DNA of 64,000 nt from JBDTSW01 sp963797835 (lineage in GTDB: Bacteria; Actinomycetota; Thermoleophilia; Solirubrobacterales; 70-9). Under the pieces are notes generated by a model. That model searched no databases. It saw only the letters and a program-made list of their open reading frames with translations, and was not told the DNA's origin. The first letter of the stretch is position 1. Each line of letters opens with the position of its first letter. The translations under genes and the position numbers were made by a program. This document shows, piece after piece, positions 47,940-56,493 of the stretch. Location of the stretch: NCBI GenBank assembly GCA_963797835.1, contig CAWCRN010000010.1, forward strand, positions 62,001-126,000, in the 5' to 3' direction.

Positions 47940-48776
47940 TCAATCGGGAGCGTCGGGCACCTCGGCGATGAACTCGAGCAGCGCGGCGTCGAATTCCTGC
48001 GGCGCCTCGAACATCGGGAAGTGCCCGCAGTTGCGCAGCTCCACCATCCGCGAGCCCGGCAGCCGCTCGCTGAGCCAGCGCGCCGCCTTGCCCGAGTGGA
48101 CCGGGTCCTCCTCCCCGAAGATCAGCAGCGCGGGGAGCTCGACCCGGGGGAGGTCCGCGAGCAGGTCCGAGCGGAACATCGACCGGTAGCTGGCGACCGC
48201 CGCCCACGACGGCATTCGGAGCGAGCAGGCGACCAGCCAGTCCAGGGTGTGCGCGTCCGGCTCCCGGTGGAAGCCCGAGGCGATCGTCTGCCGGCGCGCC
48301 GCCACCCGGTCGGCCCGCTCGGCCGCGAGCAGCGGCTCCTCGAGCTGGTCGGGCGGGCGGCCGAATGGGAACTCCTCGCTGCGGCTGGCGCGCACCCCGT
48401 TGGAGGCGACCAGCACGAGCTGGGCGAGCCGCTCGGGAATCGACGCGGCGAGCCGGAAGGCGACCTGTCCGCCGAAGGACCAGCCGACCAGCGTGGCCTG
48501 TCGCAGGTCGAGCCGCTCGATCACGGCCTCGACGTCGTCGGCCAGCCGCTCGACCTCGTAGCCGTCAAGGGGCTTGTCCGAGAGCCCGGTGCCCCGCAGG
48601 TCGACGCAGACCACGCGATGCCCCGCCTCGGCCAGCAGCCGCACCTCGGCGTCCCACGCCTCGTGGCTCATCCCGAACCCCGCGATGAGGACGACGGGGC
48701 GGCCGCTCCCGACGTCCTGGACGAACAGCTCGACGCCCGGCGCGACCTCGATTCGGCCGTGGCCGCCGCCGCTCAC
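47940..48776 (-). CDS. Alpha/beta hydrolase
   Basis: About 278 residues. The catalytic triad is in place: Ser in LVGWSFGGQVAFRL, Asp in IFGEEDPVHSG, His in NCGHFPMFEAPQEF. The oxyanion region is LIAGFGMSHEAWD. This is the 3-oxoadipate-lactonase/epoxide-hydrolase/carboxylesterase type. GTG 48776 is chosen as the first plausible start after the upstream AttH-like gene stop at 48815. It may hydrolyse a ring-opened lactone or ester of the pathway, but the substrate cannot be predicted. Confidence 0.88.
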   Translation of the reverse strand: MSGGGHGRIEVAPGVELFVQDVGSGRPVVLIAGFGMSHEAWDAEVRLLAEAGHRVVCVDLRGTGLSDKPLDGYEVERLADDVEAVIERLDLRQATLVGWSFGGQVAFRLAASIPERLAQLVLVASNGVRASRSEEFPFGRPPDQLEEPLLAAERADRVAARRQTIASGFHREPDAHTLDWLVACSLRMPSWAAVASYRSMFRSDLLADLPRVELPALLIFGEEDPVHSGKAARWLSERLPGSRMVELRNCGHFPMFEAPQEFDAALLEFIAEVPDAPD

Positions 48777-48814
48777 GGCGAATCCGGCTCGGGTGCCATC
48801 GCGTCCGCCCCGCC

Positions 48815-49702
48815 TCAGCTGAGCTGCCTGACGATCCCCTGCTCGACCATCCCGTGTCCGACGCGGCCGTCCCCGGTCCTGATCGCGATCAGCTCGTCGT
48901 AGGCGCTCATCGTCGGCCCCTGGCGCTCCCAGCCCATCGGGACCCAGAAGCCGGCCATCCGCCCGGTCATCCGCAGGTCGAGTGCCTCGCCGTCCGCCAG
49001 CGTGACGCTGGCGGCGGCGAAGAGGCCGGCGGGGTCGCGGGTCAGGCCGGAGAGCTCGTCCACCGCGACGGGCTCGCCGTCGGAGAGCATGAAGCCGGCA
49101 GACGCCGAGCCGCCGTCGTTGCGGAACTTCATCACCGTCAGCAGCCGCCCGTCGATGTCGGCGATGATCCCGATGTACTCGGGCCACATCTTGGACTCGT
49201 CGCGGTAGCCCCAGGTGCGGTCGCGAAGGCCCACTCCGTCGACCTCCGACCGCTCGCCGTCCACCGACACCGAGCCGGTCACTGCCGCCGCTCCCTGGAA
49301 GTGCTGGAGCGGCTCGCCCTCCACCAGCTCGGGCACGACGCCGGTGGTGCCGTAGTCGCACCAGCGGCCCCGGGGAGCGTGATCGAGGCTGGCCTCGATG
49401 CGGTCGCTGCGCACCTCGATCGGGCCGTCGAGGCCGAAGCTGATCGATTCGCTCGCGAAGCTGCCCGGCTCCAGCTCCTCGGCGACCTCCGCCGTCCTGC
49501 CCCGGACCGAGAAGCTGGCGCGCGCCCGCCTGCCCTCGGCGTTCGGGGAGGTGGAGACGTGGATCACGCCGTGCGCGTCGTGCTCGGGATCCCAGAAGCA
49601 CAGGTACGCGTTGTCCTTCCAGGCGGGCATGTCCTGCCCCGGGTGGTCGTCCCTGACGGGGTGGGCGAGCTCGCCCCAGTCGCGGGTCAGCGTCGTCGTC
49701 AT
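48815..49702 (-). CDS. AttH/CrtC-like beta-rich protein, copy 2
   Basis: 295 residues, intact, with a strong AGGAGG ribosome site. It shares with copy 1 an opening KDNAYLCFWDPEHDAHGVIH and the turn GVGLRDRTWGYRDESKMWPE. A run of alternating hydrophobic strands follows. It is 28 bp downstream of phosphohistidine protein C on the same strand and likely in the same transcript. As in copy 1, the pairing with a phosphohistidine protein is the main clue to its role. Family assignment is tentative. Confidence 0.7.
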   Translation of the reverse strand: MTTTLTRDWGELAHPVRDDHPGQDMPAWKDNAYLCFWDPEHDAHGVIHVSTSPNAEGRRARASFSVRGRTAEVAEELEPGSFASESISFGLDGPIEVRSDRIEASLDHAPRGRWCDYGTTGVVPELVEGEPLQHFQGAAAVTGSVSVDGERSEVDGVGLRDRTWGYRDESKMWPEYIGIIADIDGRLLTVMKFRNDGGSASAGFMLSDGEPVAVDELSGLTRDPAGLFAAASVTLADGEALDLRMTGRMAGFWVPMGWERQGPTMSAYDELIAIRTGDGRVGHGMVEQGIVRQLS

Positions 49703-49730
49703 CGTGCTTCCTCCTTGTGGATCGATGTGA

Positions 49731-51367
49731 TCATGAGCCGGCTCGCTCCAGGACCTCGACCGTCCCCCTCGAGCCGTCCACCCTGACCCGGTCGCCCGTG
49801 CGCAGCGCGCTGCGTGCCGCTGCGGGTGTTGACCACGCAGGGGATGCCGAGCTCCCGCGCGACCACGGCCGCGTGGCTGAGCGGCCCCCCGATGTCGACG
49901 ATCAGCGCCGACGAGACGAACATGATCGAGGACCAGCTCGGGTCGGTGGTGGGCGTAACCAGGATCTCGTCCGGCTCGACGTCCGCGAAGCCGGGGTCGG
50001 TCACCACCCGCACGACGCCGTCGACGACGCCGGAGCTGACGCCGAGCCCCTCGACCAGGTCCGCTCGGGTTCCGTCGGCGGATCCGTCGCCCGCCCCGAT
50101 CGGCTCGGGCGCCGGAGTCCCCCGCCAGCTCCCCGGGATCGTCAGCAGCTCGTACTCCGCCCGTCGCTCGCGGCGGCGGGCGACGAGGTCCCTCGCATCG
50201 GGCGGAAGCCCCCCGGTCAGCTCGACGTCGGTGAGGTAGAAGACGTCGTCGGGCTGCTCGAGCGCGCCCGCGGCCGCCAGCTCCTCGCCGGCCCGCCGGG
50301 CGGAGCCGCGGGCGACGTCGAACGCCTGCAGGAAGGCGCGCTTGCCCACGCCGCGGATGGGCAACCGCCGGGCGGCGAGGCGCAGCAGCAACCGCGTCGA
50401 GGCTCGCTGCGAGCGCGGCACCGCGGCGATCACCTCGCGCCGCATCGCGTCGGCCATCGCCGTTCCGCTCCCGCTCGCGAGCGGCGGGGTCCTCGGACTC
50501 GTCACGCGCGGCGTACTCGGCGATCATCCGCAGCAGCGGCTCGGGATCCTCGCGCCAGACGCGGGAGCTGAGCTCGCCCTCCCGGGGCCCGTGGAAGCCG
50601 TGGTTTCGGATCACCTGCTCGGGCTCGATGCGCCCGCGCGCCGCGCCCCAGATGTCCTCGACGATCGCCATCTCGGCTCCCCCGGTGCCGCTCAGCAGCC
50701 CCACGTCGCCGACGCCGGCGCGCTCGACCAGCTTGGTGAGCGCCGTCGTACAGAGGCTGCACGGTGCTGAGCAGCCCGATCACGTGCGTGTGCATGGCCT
50801 CGTCGAAGCGCTCGCGACCCTCGGTGAACGTTCTGATCGATCGGTCCAGGTCGAGCTCCCCGAATCTGGGCACCTGCTCGCGCCACCACGCGTCCGTCCG
50901 CGCCGCGAGCCTGCCGATCCGGCCGGGTGAAGTCGCGAAGGCGTACGGCAGCCGCATGGCGATCGCCGGATAGCGCCGCCGGGTCGGCGCGAAGGTGATC
51001 GCATCGGGCACCTTGCCCAGCAGCCCCGCCACCGCGTCCGGCCCGGAGGTGCCCGGAAGCCGGTCCCCGATCGTCGCCATGTACTCGACCTGGATCGCGA
51101 TGCGCCCGTAGAAGGCCTGGACGATTCGCTCCTCCTCGCTGGGCGGAGTCAGCTCGGAGCGGGTGAAGGCTCCGATCCGACGCGCGGTCTCACGCGACAT
51201 CCCGTCCCCGACCGGCTTCCAGACCGACCAGTTGAGCGGCGTCATCACCCCCGGAATCGCCTCGCCGACGTTGTCGGTAGTCCAGTGCAGCTGCTGCGGC
51301 TCGGAGAAGTGGAGCGGGTCCCAGTCGTCGGCCGGGTTGAGGGGCGCGGCTCGCCTTCGGACGTCAT
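49731..51367 (-). CDS. PEP-synthase-like phosphohistidine-domain protein C, without ATP-grasp domain
   Basis: About 543 residues in several frames. The N-terminus holds LHWTTDNVGEAIPGVMTPLN, equivalent to the YWTTVNATEALPG opening of protein B. The middle has RNHGFHGPREGELSSRVWRE and the phosphohistidine loop is GPLSHAAVVARELGIPC. An extra base near 49820 shifts the last 25 residues into another frame ending at 49731. The ATG at 51367 overlaps the stop of AttH-like copy 3 (ATGA). It is flanked on both sides by AttH-like genes on the same strand, forming a three-gene unit. Confidence 0.82.
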
Positions 51368-52419
51368 CGCGCCGTGCGAGCGCTGCCCTCCAGCGCCCGC
51401 TGCTTCATCGCGCGCTGGTAGGGCGCGAACCAGATCTCCTGGAAGCTGGAGTGGGACTCCCGTCCCCGCTCGTCGGTCCAGCGGGCGACGTGGATCGCCG
51501 GCTGCATGTTCGGCCACGCGGGCACCGGCGCGACGGCGATCGTCTCGCCCTCGAACCGGTGGCTGTCTCCGCGCTCGTCCACGGCCTCGATCTCGTGGCG
51601 CATCGAGCAGTGCAGCCGCGGGTGGTACTCGTGCGTGCTGCGGCGCACGCTGGCGAGCTCGCGGGCCTCGCCGTCGACCAGGACCCAGCCCCAGTTGAAG
51701 GCGGGCCTGTCCTCGGGGACCTCGTACAGGCCCTTCCAGGCGGGGTCGGTGTCGAGCGGCTCGTAGCCGACCTGGTTGAAGGCGAGGTCCTCGCCGAAGT
51801 ACATCGGCGACCAGCCGATCGGCGGGTAGGGAAGCGGGCGCTCGGTCCGCAGCTGGTTCCAGGAGCGATCGCGGGCCTCGGTGCAGTCGACCTCGTAGCG
51901 CTCGCCGTGCAGGACGAGCTCGCCGGTGCAGCGCATGATCTGCTCGAGGCCGCCGGGTTCGAGCGCGGGGTCGCTGTCGCTCGTCCTCGCCCGGCGAGCA
52001 CGTGACCGCGCCGCAGCAGCGGAGTCACCGCGGTCTGCGTCAGCTCGAAGGAGGCATCGCCGCCCTGCGGAGCGATAGGAGACCTTCGCCTGCCGGCCGG
52101 GCTCGGTGAACTCGATCCGCAGCCCGTTGTCGGTGGTGATCGCGTTGCCCTCCACGCGGGGCCAGGACATGCCGATCTCGTAGTCGAGGTGCTCCATGTC
52201 GAGGGGCACGAGGTTGTCGGTGCCCTGGAAGATGCAGACGCCGCCGTGGCTGCAGTTCAGGGCCGGGTGCCAGCGCAGGTAGATGAAGGCGCCGATCTTC
52301 CGCTCGGGGATCGAGAACCCGAAGTAGTGGGTGTGGATCGTGTGCGGGTCCCAGTCCTCACCCGCGGCCGGGCGCGGCACCCAGAGGTCCTTCTCGGGCG
52401 ACTGCAGTTCGACCGGCAT
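51364..52419 (-). CDS. AttH/CrtC-like beta-rich protein, copy 3
   Basis: About 351 residues with an AGGAGG ribosome site before ATG 52419. Opening strands include HYFGFSIPERKIGAFIYLRW; the family turn is EARDRSWNQLRTERPLPYPP. Around 52000-52080 three extra bases scramble some 25 residues but restore the frame. It is the first gene of a three-gene unit with phosphohistidine protein C and copy 2, behind a TetR gene and a long palindrome. Confidence 0.7.
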   Translation of the reverse strand: MPVELQSPEKDLWVPRPAAGEDWDPHTIHTHYFGFSIPERKIGAFIYLRWHPALNCSHGGVCIFQGTDNLVPLDMEHLDYEIGMSWPRVEGNAITTDNGLRIEFTEPGRQAKVSYRSAGRRCLLRADADRGDSAAAARSRARRARTSDSDPALEPGGLEQIMRCTGELVLHGERYEVDCTEARDRSWNQLRTERPLPYPPIGWSPMYFGEDLAFNQVGYEPLDTDPAWKGLYEVPEDRPAFNWGWVLVDGEARELASVRRSTHEYHPRLHCSMRHEIEAVDERGDSHRFEGETIAVAPVPAWPNMQPAIHVARWTDERGRESHSSFQEIWFAPYQRAMKQRALEGSARTAR

Positions 52420-52455
52420 CCTGTCTCCTCCTGGGCTTCCCGTCTCTCCTACGGC

Positions 52456-52476
52456 GACCGAACACCCTGTCCGGTC
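52456..52476. promoter_or_regulatory. 21-bp gapped palindrome upstream of AttH-like copy 3
   Basis: GACCG-A-ACA-CCC-TGT-C-CGGTC, symmetric over 16 of 21 positions, 37 bp upstream of the ATG at 52419 and 50 bp downstream of the TetR gene. It is the likely operator of that TetR. Confidence 0.55.
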
Positions 52477-52526
52477 AGGCCGCTCGAACCCTACCACAGC
52501 CAACTTCCGCGCCCACGCCGCCTGGC

Positions 52527-53159
52527 TCACCTGGGCGCGGGCTCGTAGAGGGCGTTCCAGAGCACCATGGAGAGCGCCTTGGCGAGCCGCTCGGCCTCGG
52601 CGTCATCGGCCCCCCGGACGAGCTCGTGCAGCCCATGCTCGACCATCCACGCGAGCCAACCCGCCGTCCGCTCGGGGTCGAGCTCGGGCCTGACGGTTCC
52701 GGCGCGCTGACCGCGGCGGATCTGGTCGGCCAGCTCCGTCTGGCCCCCGACGATCAGCTTCTCCAGCTCGGCCCGCACGCCCGGGTCGTAGGCGGCCATG
52801 TCCACGATCGCGGCCATCAGGGTGGAGTGCGCGCGATAGGTCTCGACCAGGTCGGTGATCCCCCGCTCCAGCTCGGCGTAGTCGGCCTCGGGGAGGTGGG
52901 CCCACCAGGCGCGGCTCACAGCCAGCATGCGCTCGAGCATGTCCTCGGTCAGGGCGCGCAGCAGGTGGCCCTTGTCCTCGAAGTAGACGTAGAAGGTCGA
53001 GCGCGAGATCCCCACCTCGTTCACGATCTGCTCCACGCTCAGCTCGGTGAACGTCGTCCCCTGCTCGAGCAGGCGCTCGATCGCCTCCAGCGTGCGCTGG
53101 CGCATCGCCGCGGCTCGCGCCGCGCGGTCGCTCTGGCTCCTGCGGGTTACCGAGGGCAC
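52527..53159 (-). CDS. TetR-family regulator
   Basis: Intact, 210 residues from a GTG. The DNA-binding domain reads MRQRTLEAIERLLEQGTTFT, then SVEQIVNEVGISRSTFYVYF and EDKGHLLRAL. The ligand domain is long and helical. It precedes the AttH-like/phosphohistidine C unit on the same strand, separated by a region with a 21-bp palindrome, so it most likely regulates that unit. It starts 11 bp downstream of the thiolase stop and may also be read through from the thiolase operon. Confidence 0.92.
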   Translation of the reverse strand: MPSVTRRSQSDRAARAAAMRQRTLEAIERLLEQGTTFTELSVEQIVNEVGISRSTFYVYFEDKGHLLRALTEDMLERMLAVSRAWWAHLPEADYAELERGITDLVETYRAHSTLMAAIVDMAAYDPGVRAELEKLIVGGQTELADQIRRGQRAGTVRPELDPERTAGWLAWMVEHGLHELVRGADDAEAERLAKALSMVLWNALYEPAPR

Positions 53160-53170
53160 GCCGGACCGGC

Positions 53171-54358
53171 TCAGCCGGACTCGGCGCCCACGATCGAGAC
53201 GAACGAGACGCAGGCTCCGGGCTCACCGCCCAGGTTGTGTGTCAGCCCCAGCTTCGGGTCCTCCAGCTGCCGCTCGCCCGCCTCGCCCCGGAACTGCGTC
53301 CAGCACTCGAACAGCATCCGCAGGCCGCTGGCTCCGATCGGATGCCCGAAGCTCTTCAGGCCGCCGTCGGGGTTCACGGGCAGCTCGCCGTCGAGGTCGA
53401 AGACGCCGTCGTTGACGTCCTTCCACCCCTCCCCCCGCTCGGAGAACCCCAGGTCCTCCATCAGCACCAGCTCGGTCGGCGTGAAGCAGTCGTGGACCTC
53501 GGCGAGCGCGATCTCCTCGCGCGGGTCCTCGACGCCCGCCTGCGCGTAGGCGTCAGAGGCGGAGGCGACGACCTCGTCGAAGCTCGTGTAGTCGTAGTCC
53601 GGATCGACGGGGCCCTGCGCCTTGCCGGCGACGAACGAGAGCGCCTTCACGTACATGGGGCTGTCCGTGTACCGGTGAGCGTCCTCGGCCCGCACGATCA
53701 GCGCGGCGGCCGCGCCGTCGGAGACGCCGGAGCAGTCGAAGATGCCGAGCTGGCCGGCGACCGTCGGCGAGCAGGCGATCTTCTCCTTCGCCACCTCGGA
53801 CTGGAACTGGGCGCGCTCGTTGAGCGCGCCGTTCTTGTGGTTCTTCCAGGCGATCCGCGTCATCACCTCCTTCAGCGTGTCGGGGTCGACGCCGTACTTC
53901 TTCTCGTAGGCCGGCGCGAGCAGCGAGAACATCGCGGGCGCGCTCGGCTCAGCGGCGGTGCCGTCGACGGTCGCCGGCGGCACCACAAGTCCGGAGTAGC
54001 CCGAGTCCTTGAGCTTCTCGCCGCCGACCGCCATCACGCAGTCGTAGGCGCCGGCGGCCACGGCGTAGCAGGCGTTGCGGAACGCCTCGGAGCCGGTCGC
54101 GCAGTAGTTCTCGACTCGGGTGACCGGCTTGTTGTCGATCTTCAGCGGCCGCGAGAGCGTCAGCCCGGAGGAGCCCGAGCCCATGGTGCCGAGCCAGTAG
54201 GCGTCGACCTCGTCGAGCTCGATGCCGTCGACGGACGCAACGCACTCGGTCACGGCATCGATCAGCAGGTCGTCGATGGAGCGGTCCCAGTGCTCGCCGA
54301 ACTTCGTGCACCCCATCCCAATCACAGCGACGCGGTCGCGAATGCCGTTACTTGCCAT
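53171..54358 (-). CDS. SCP2-type thiolase / lipid-transfer-protein-like
   Basis: 395 residues. Active-site Cys is in VENYCATGSEAFRNACYAVA, with HDCFTPTELVL and FGHPIGASGLRMLF further on. The form is the SCP-x/Ltp type, whose members either cleave 3-ketoacyl-CoAs or act as aldolases of sterol side chains together with a DUF35 partner. Such a partner is fused in the next upstream gene, whose end overlaps this start by 11 bp. This makes a thiolase/aldolase complex likely. Intact. Confidence 0.92.
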   Translation of the reverse strand: MASNGIRDRVAVIGMGCTKFGEHWDRSIDDLLIDAVTECVASVDGIELDEVDAYWLGTMGSGSSGLTLSRPLKIDNKPVTRVENYCATGSEAFRNACYAVAAGAYDCVMAVGGEKLKDSGYSGLVVPPATVDGTAAEPSAPAMFSLLAPAYEKKYGVDPDTLKEVMTRIAWKNHKNGALNERAQFQSEVAKEKIACSPTVAGQLGIFDCSGVSDGAAAALIVRAEDAHRYTDSPMYVKALSFVAGKAQGPVDPDYDYTSFDEVVASASDAYAQAGVEDPREEIALAEVHDCFTPTELVLMEDLGFSERGEGWKDVNDGVFDLDGELPVNPDGGLKSFGHPIGASGLRMLFECWTQFRGEAGERQLEDPKLGLTHNLGGEPGACVSFVSIVGAESG

Positions 54359-55739
54359 TGTCGGTCTCCTCCAGGGGTCGGGCTTTCCAGAAGTAATTGT
54401 GAATGCTCTCGGCGGTGTACATCCGCCGGAAGGTGAGCTCGAGGCGCGTCCCCACCTCGATCTCCTCGGGCACGCAGTCGGTGAGCTGGCAGCTGAAGCG
54501 GCCTCCTCCGTCGAAGTCGATCGCGGCGGAAACCGTCGGCGGGGAAAGTGAGAAGGCCAGGCGGTCGATCGTGTAGGTGGCGACCGTCCCGGGCACGTCG
54601 CCCAGCGGGGCCTTCTCCATCTCGTCCACGGCGCCGCAGCCGGCGCAGACGCGCTGGGGCGGGACGTGGACTCGGCCGCACTTGGTGCAGCGGGTGCCGA
54701 CGAAGGCGTACTTCCACTCCGCGGCGCGCGCGGCCGGGGGGGCCTGGGTGCGGCTCGGGTCCGGGCGCCTGGGAGGCTCGCGCTCGAGGATCCCGCGCCA
54801 GGTGAGGTAGTTCGCGTAGTCGACATCCGCCGCGTGCCGGAACTGGTCGAGGGCCCCGGCGCCGGTCGGGCGCGAGGAAATCGCGTCGGTCACCCGGAGC
54901 AGCAGCGCGTCCGCGCCGTCCGCGCCGGAGACGACCAGGATGTGCTCGCCCGGCTGCGCCTGGTCGAGCGCGTCGGTCAGCGCCACGCCGGCGTGCGCCG
55001 CGCCGAGGTAGCCCGCCGCCGGGTCGATCCGGTCGACAGCCGCCTCGCCGAACCCCTTGGCCGCCGTCTTGGCCGCCCGCGCGTGCGGCGAGGAGATCAC
55101 GACCCGGTCGGGCGCCTCGACCCCGCCCGCCTCGAGCGCGCGGGCGACGGCCTCCTGGATCAGCGGCATGTACATGGTCAGGCCGAAGCGCTCCTCCCAG
55201 ATGCCGCTCGCGAACCCACCGGGGGTCCGCCACCGATCGAGGAACTCGGCCGTCGCGGAAGCCTGCGAGACGATCTCGGCGACCACCCCGTCCCCTTCGC
55301 CGAAGAGAAGGGCGGCGGCGCCGTCCCCGCCGCGGGCCTCGTCGGCCGATCCCGGCCTGCCGAGGCGCATGTCGGAGACGACGGCGAGGCCCCCGTCGGC
55401 CGCGGCCGCCCGCAGGGCGCCCATGGCCGAGCGGATCGAGGCCCCGTGGTCCGCCGCGAAGACGTGGGCCGGGAGGTCGAGGGCGGCGTGGATCGCGGTC
55501 GCGTTGGTCTTGTCGGCGTAGGCGGGCGCGGTCGTGGCGAAGTGGAGCGAGCCGGGCTCGCCCGCGGCCCCCCAGCGGGCGCGCCTGGCCGCCTCCACGC
55601 CCATCGAGGTGGTGTCCTCGTCGTAGCCCGCCACCGAGCGCGTGCCCTTGCCCCCGCCCTCGCCGAGGGTCGCGCGGATCGCCTCGCGATCGAGGCGATG
55701 GCGGGGCAGATAGGCTCCGTAGGCGACGATCCCGCGCAT
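54348..55739 (-). CDS. HMG-CoA synthase-like domain fused to DUF35 zinc-ribbon/OB-fold
   Basis: 463 residues, intact. Residues 1 to about 300 are thiolase-fold, HMG-CoA-synthase-like (MRGIVAYGAYLPRHRLDREA). The place of the catalytic Cys reads HVFAADHGASIRSAMGAL with no Cys, so it is not a normal synthase. Residues 330-463 are a DUF35 domain: rubredoxin-like ribbon CTKCGRVHVPPQRVCAGC and an OB-fold ending YFWKARPLEE. DUF35 proteins support thiolase/aldolase partners by binding acyl-CoA. The overlap with the SCP2 thiolase gene supports a joint complex. Confidence 0.87.
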   Translation of the reverse strand: MRGIVAYGAYLPRHRLDREAIRATLGEGGGKGTRSVAGYDEDTTSMGVEAARRARWGAAGEPGSLHFATTAPAYADKTNATAIHAALDLPAHVFAADHGASIRSAMGALRAAAADGGLAVVSDMRLGRPGSADEARGGDGAAALLFGEGDGVVAEIVSQASATAEFLDRWRTPGGFASGIWEERFGLTMYMPLIQEAVARALEAGGVEAPDRVVISSPHARAAKTAAKGFGEAAVDRIDPAAGYLGAAHAGVALTDALDQAQPGEHILVVSGADGADALLLRVTDAISSRPTGAGALDQFRHAADVDYANYLTWRGILEREPPRRPDPSRTQAPPAARAAEWKYAFVGTRCTKCGRVHVPPQRVCAGCGAVDEMEKAPLGDVPGTVATYTIDRLAFSLSPPTVSAAIDFDGGGRFSCQLTDCVPEEIEVGTRLELTFRRMYTAESIHNYFWKARPLEETDNGK

Positions 55740-55881
55740 ATGGGAAGCCTAGCGGCTACGCACGCACACCGTCCGGACACGATGTTCGTTTCGCCGCTAT
55801 AGTGCCGTCGAGCGGGTCGCGGGCGCCCTTGGGCGCCGCCGCCGCTCGACCACGCGCCGTGCGAGCAAGGAGGGTTCGAGA

Positions 55882-56493
55882 ATGGAGAATGAGCTGCTGG
55901 TCCTGCGGGCCGTACGCCTGAAGGGGCGCCCGAGCGGCGCCGACGTGGCCGCCGCCACGGGCCTCTCGGAGGAGGAGGCGGAGCGGGCGCTGAGCTCGCT
56001 GGCCGAGGCGGGCACCTGCAAGGAGGCGAACGGCCGTTACATGCTCGACCCCTCGGGCCGCGAGCGCCTCGAGCAGCTGCTGGACACCGAGCGAGCGGGC
56101 CTGGACCAGGAGGCCCTGGGCTCGATGTACGAGGAGTTCACCGAGCTCAACACCGAGCTCAAGCAGATCATGCACGCGTGGCAGCTGCGCGACGGCGAGC
56201 CCAACGACCACAGCGACTCCGCCTACGACCAGGGCGTCGTCGATCGGCTCGTCGCGCTGCACGGTCAGGTCGTGCCGCTCGGCGACCGCATCGTCGCCGC
56301 GGTCCCGCGGCTGGCGCCGTACCCCGGGCGGTTCGCGGCGGCGATCGAGAAGGTCCAGGCCGGCGATCACTCCTGGATCGCCCGCCCGATCGCCGACAGC
56401 TACCACACGGTCTGGTTCGAGCTGCACGAGGAGCTGATCGGCGCGCTCGGGCTGAGCAGAGAGGCCGAGGCTGCCAGCGGCCGCGCCGAGTAG
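55882..56493 (+). CDS. Winged-helix-like protein linked to phosphohistidine protein D
   Basis: 203 residues. Residues 1-65 look like a winged helix (LVLRAVRLKGRPSGADVAAA, then TGLSEEEAERALSSLAEAGT and a wing CKEANGRYMLD). The rest is helical and acidic with LNTELKQIMHAWQLRDGEPN and a motif HSWIARPIADSYHTVWFELH. The family is not recognised. It has an AAGGAGG ribosome site and ends inside the likely start of protein D. It may be a regulator or an interaction partner of that protein. Confidence 0.7.
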   Translation: MENELLVLRAVRLKGRPSGADVAAATGLSEEEAERALSSLAEAGTCKEANGRYMLDPSGRERLEQLLDTERAGLDQEALGSMYEEFTELNTELKQIMHAWQLRDGEPNDHSDSAYDQGVVDRLVALHGQVVPLGDRIVAAVPRLAPYPGRFAAAIEKVQAGDHSWIARPIADSYHTVWFELHEELIGALGLSREAEAASGRAE

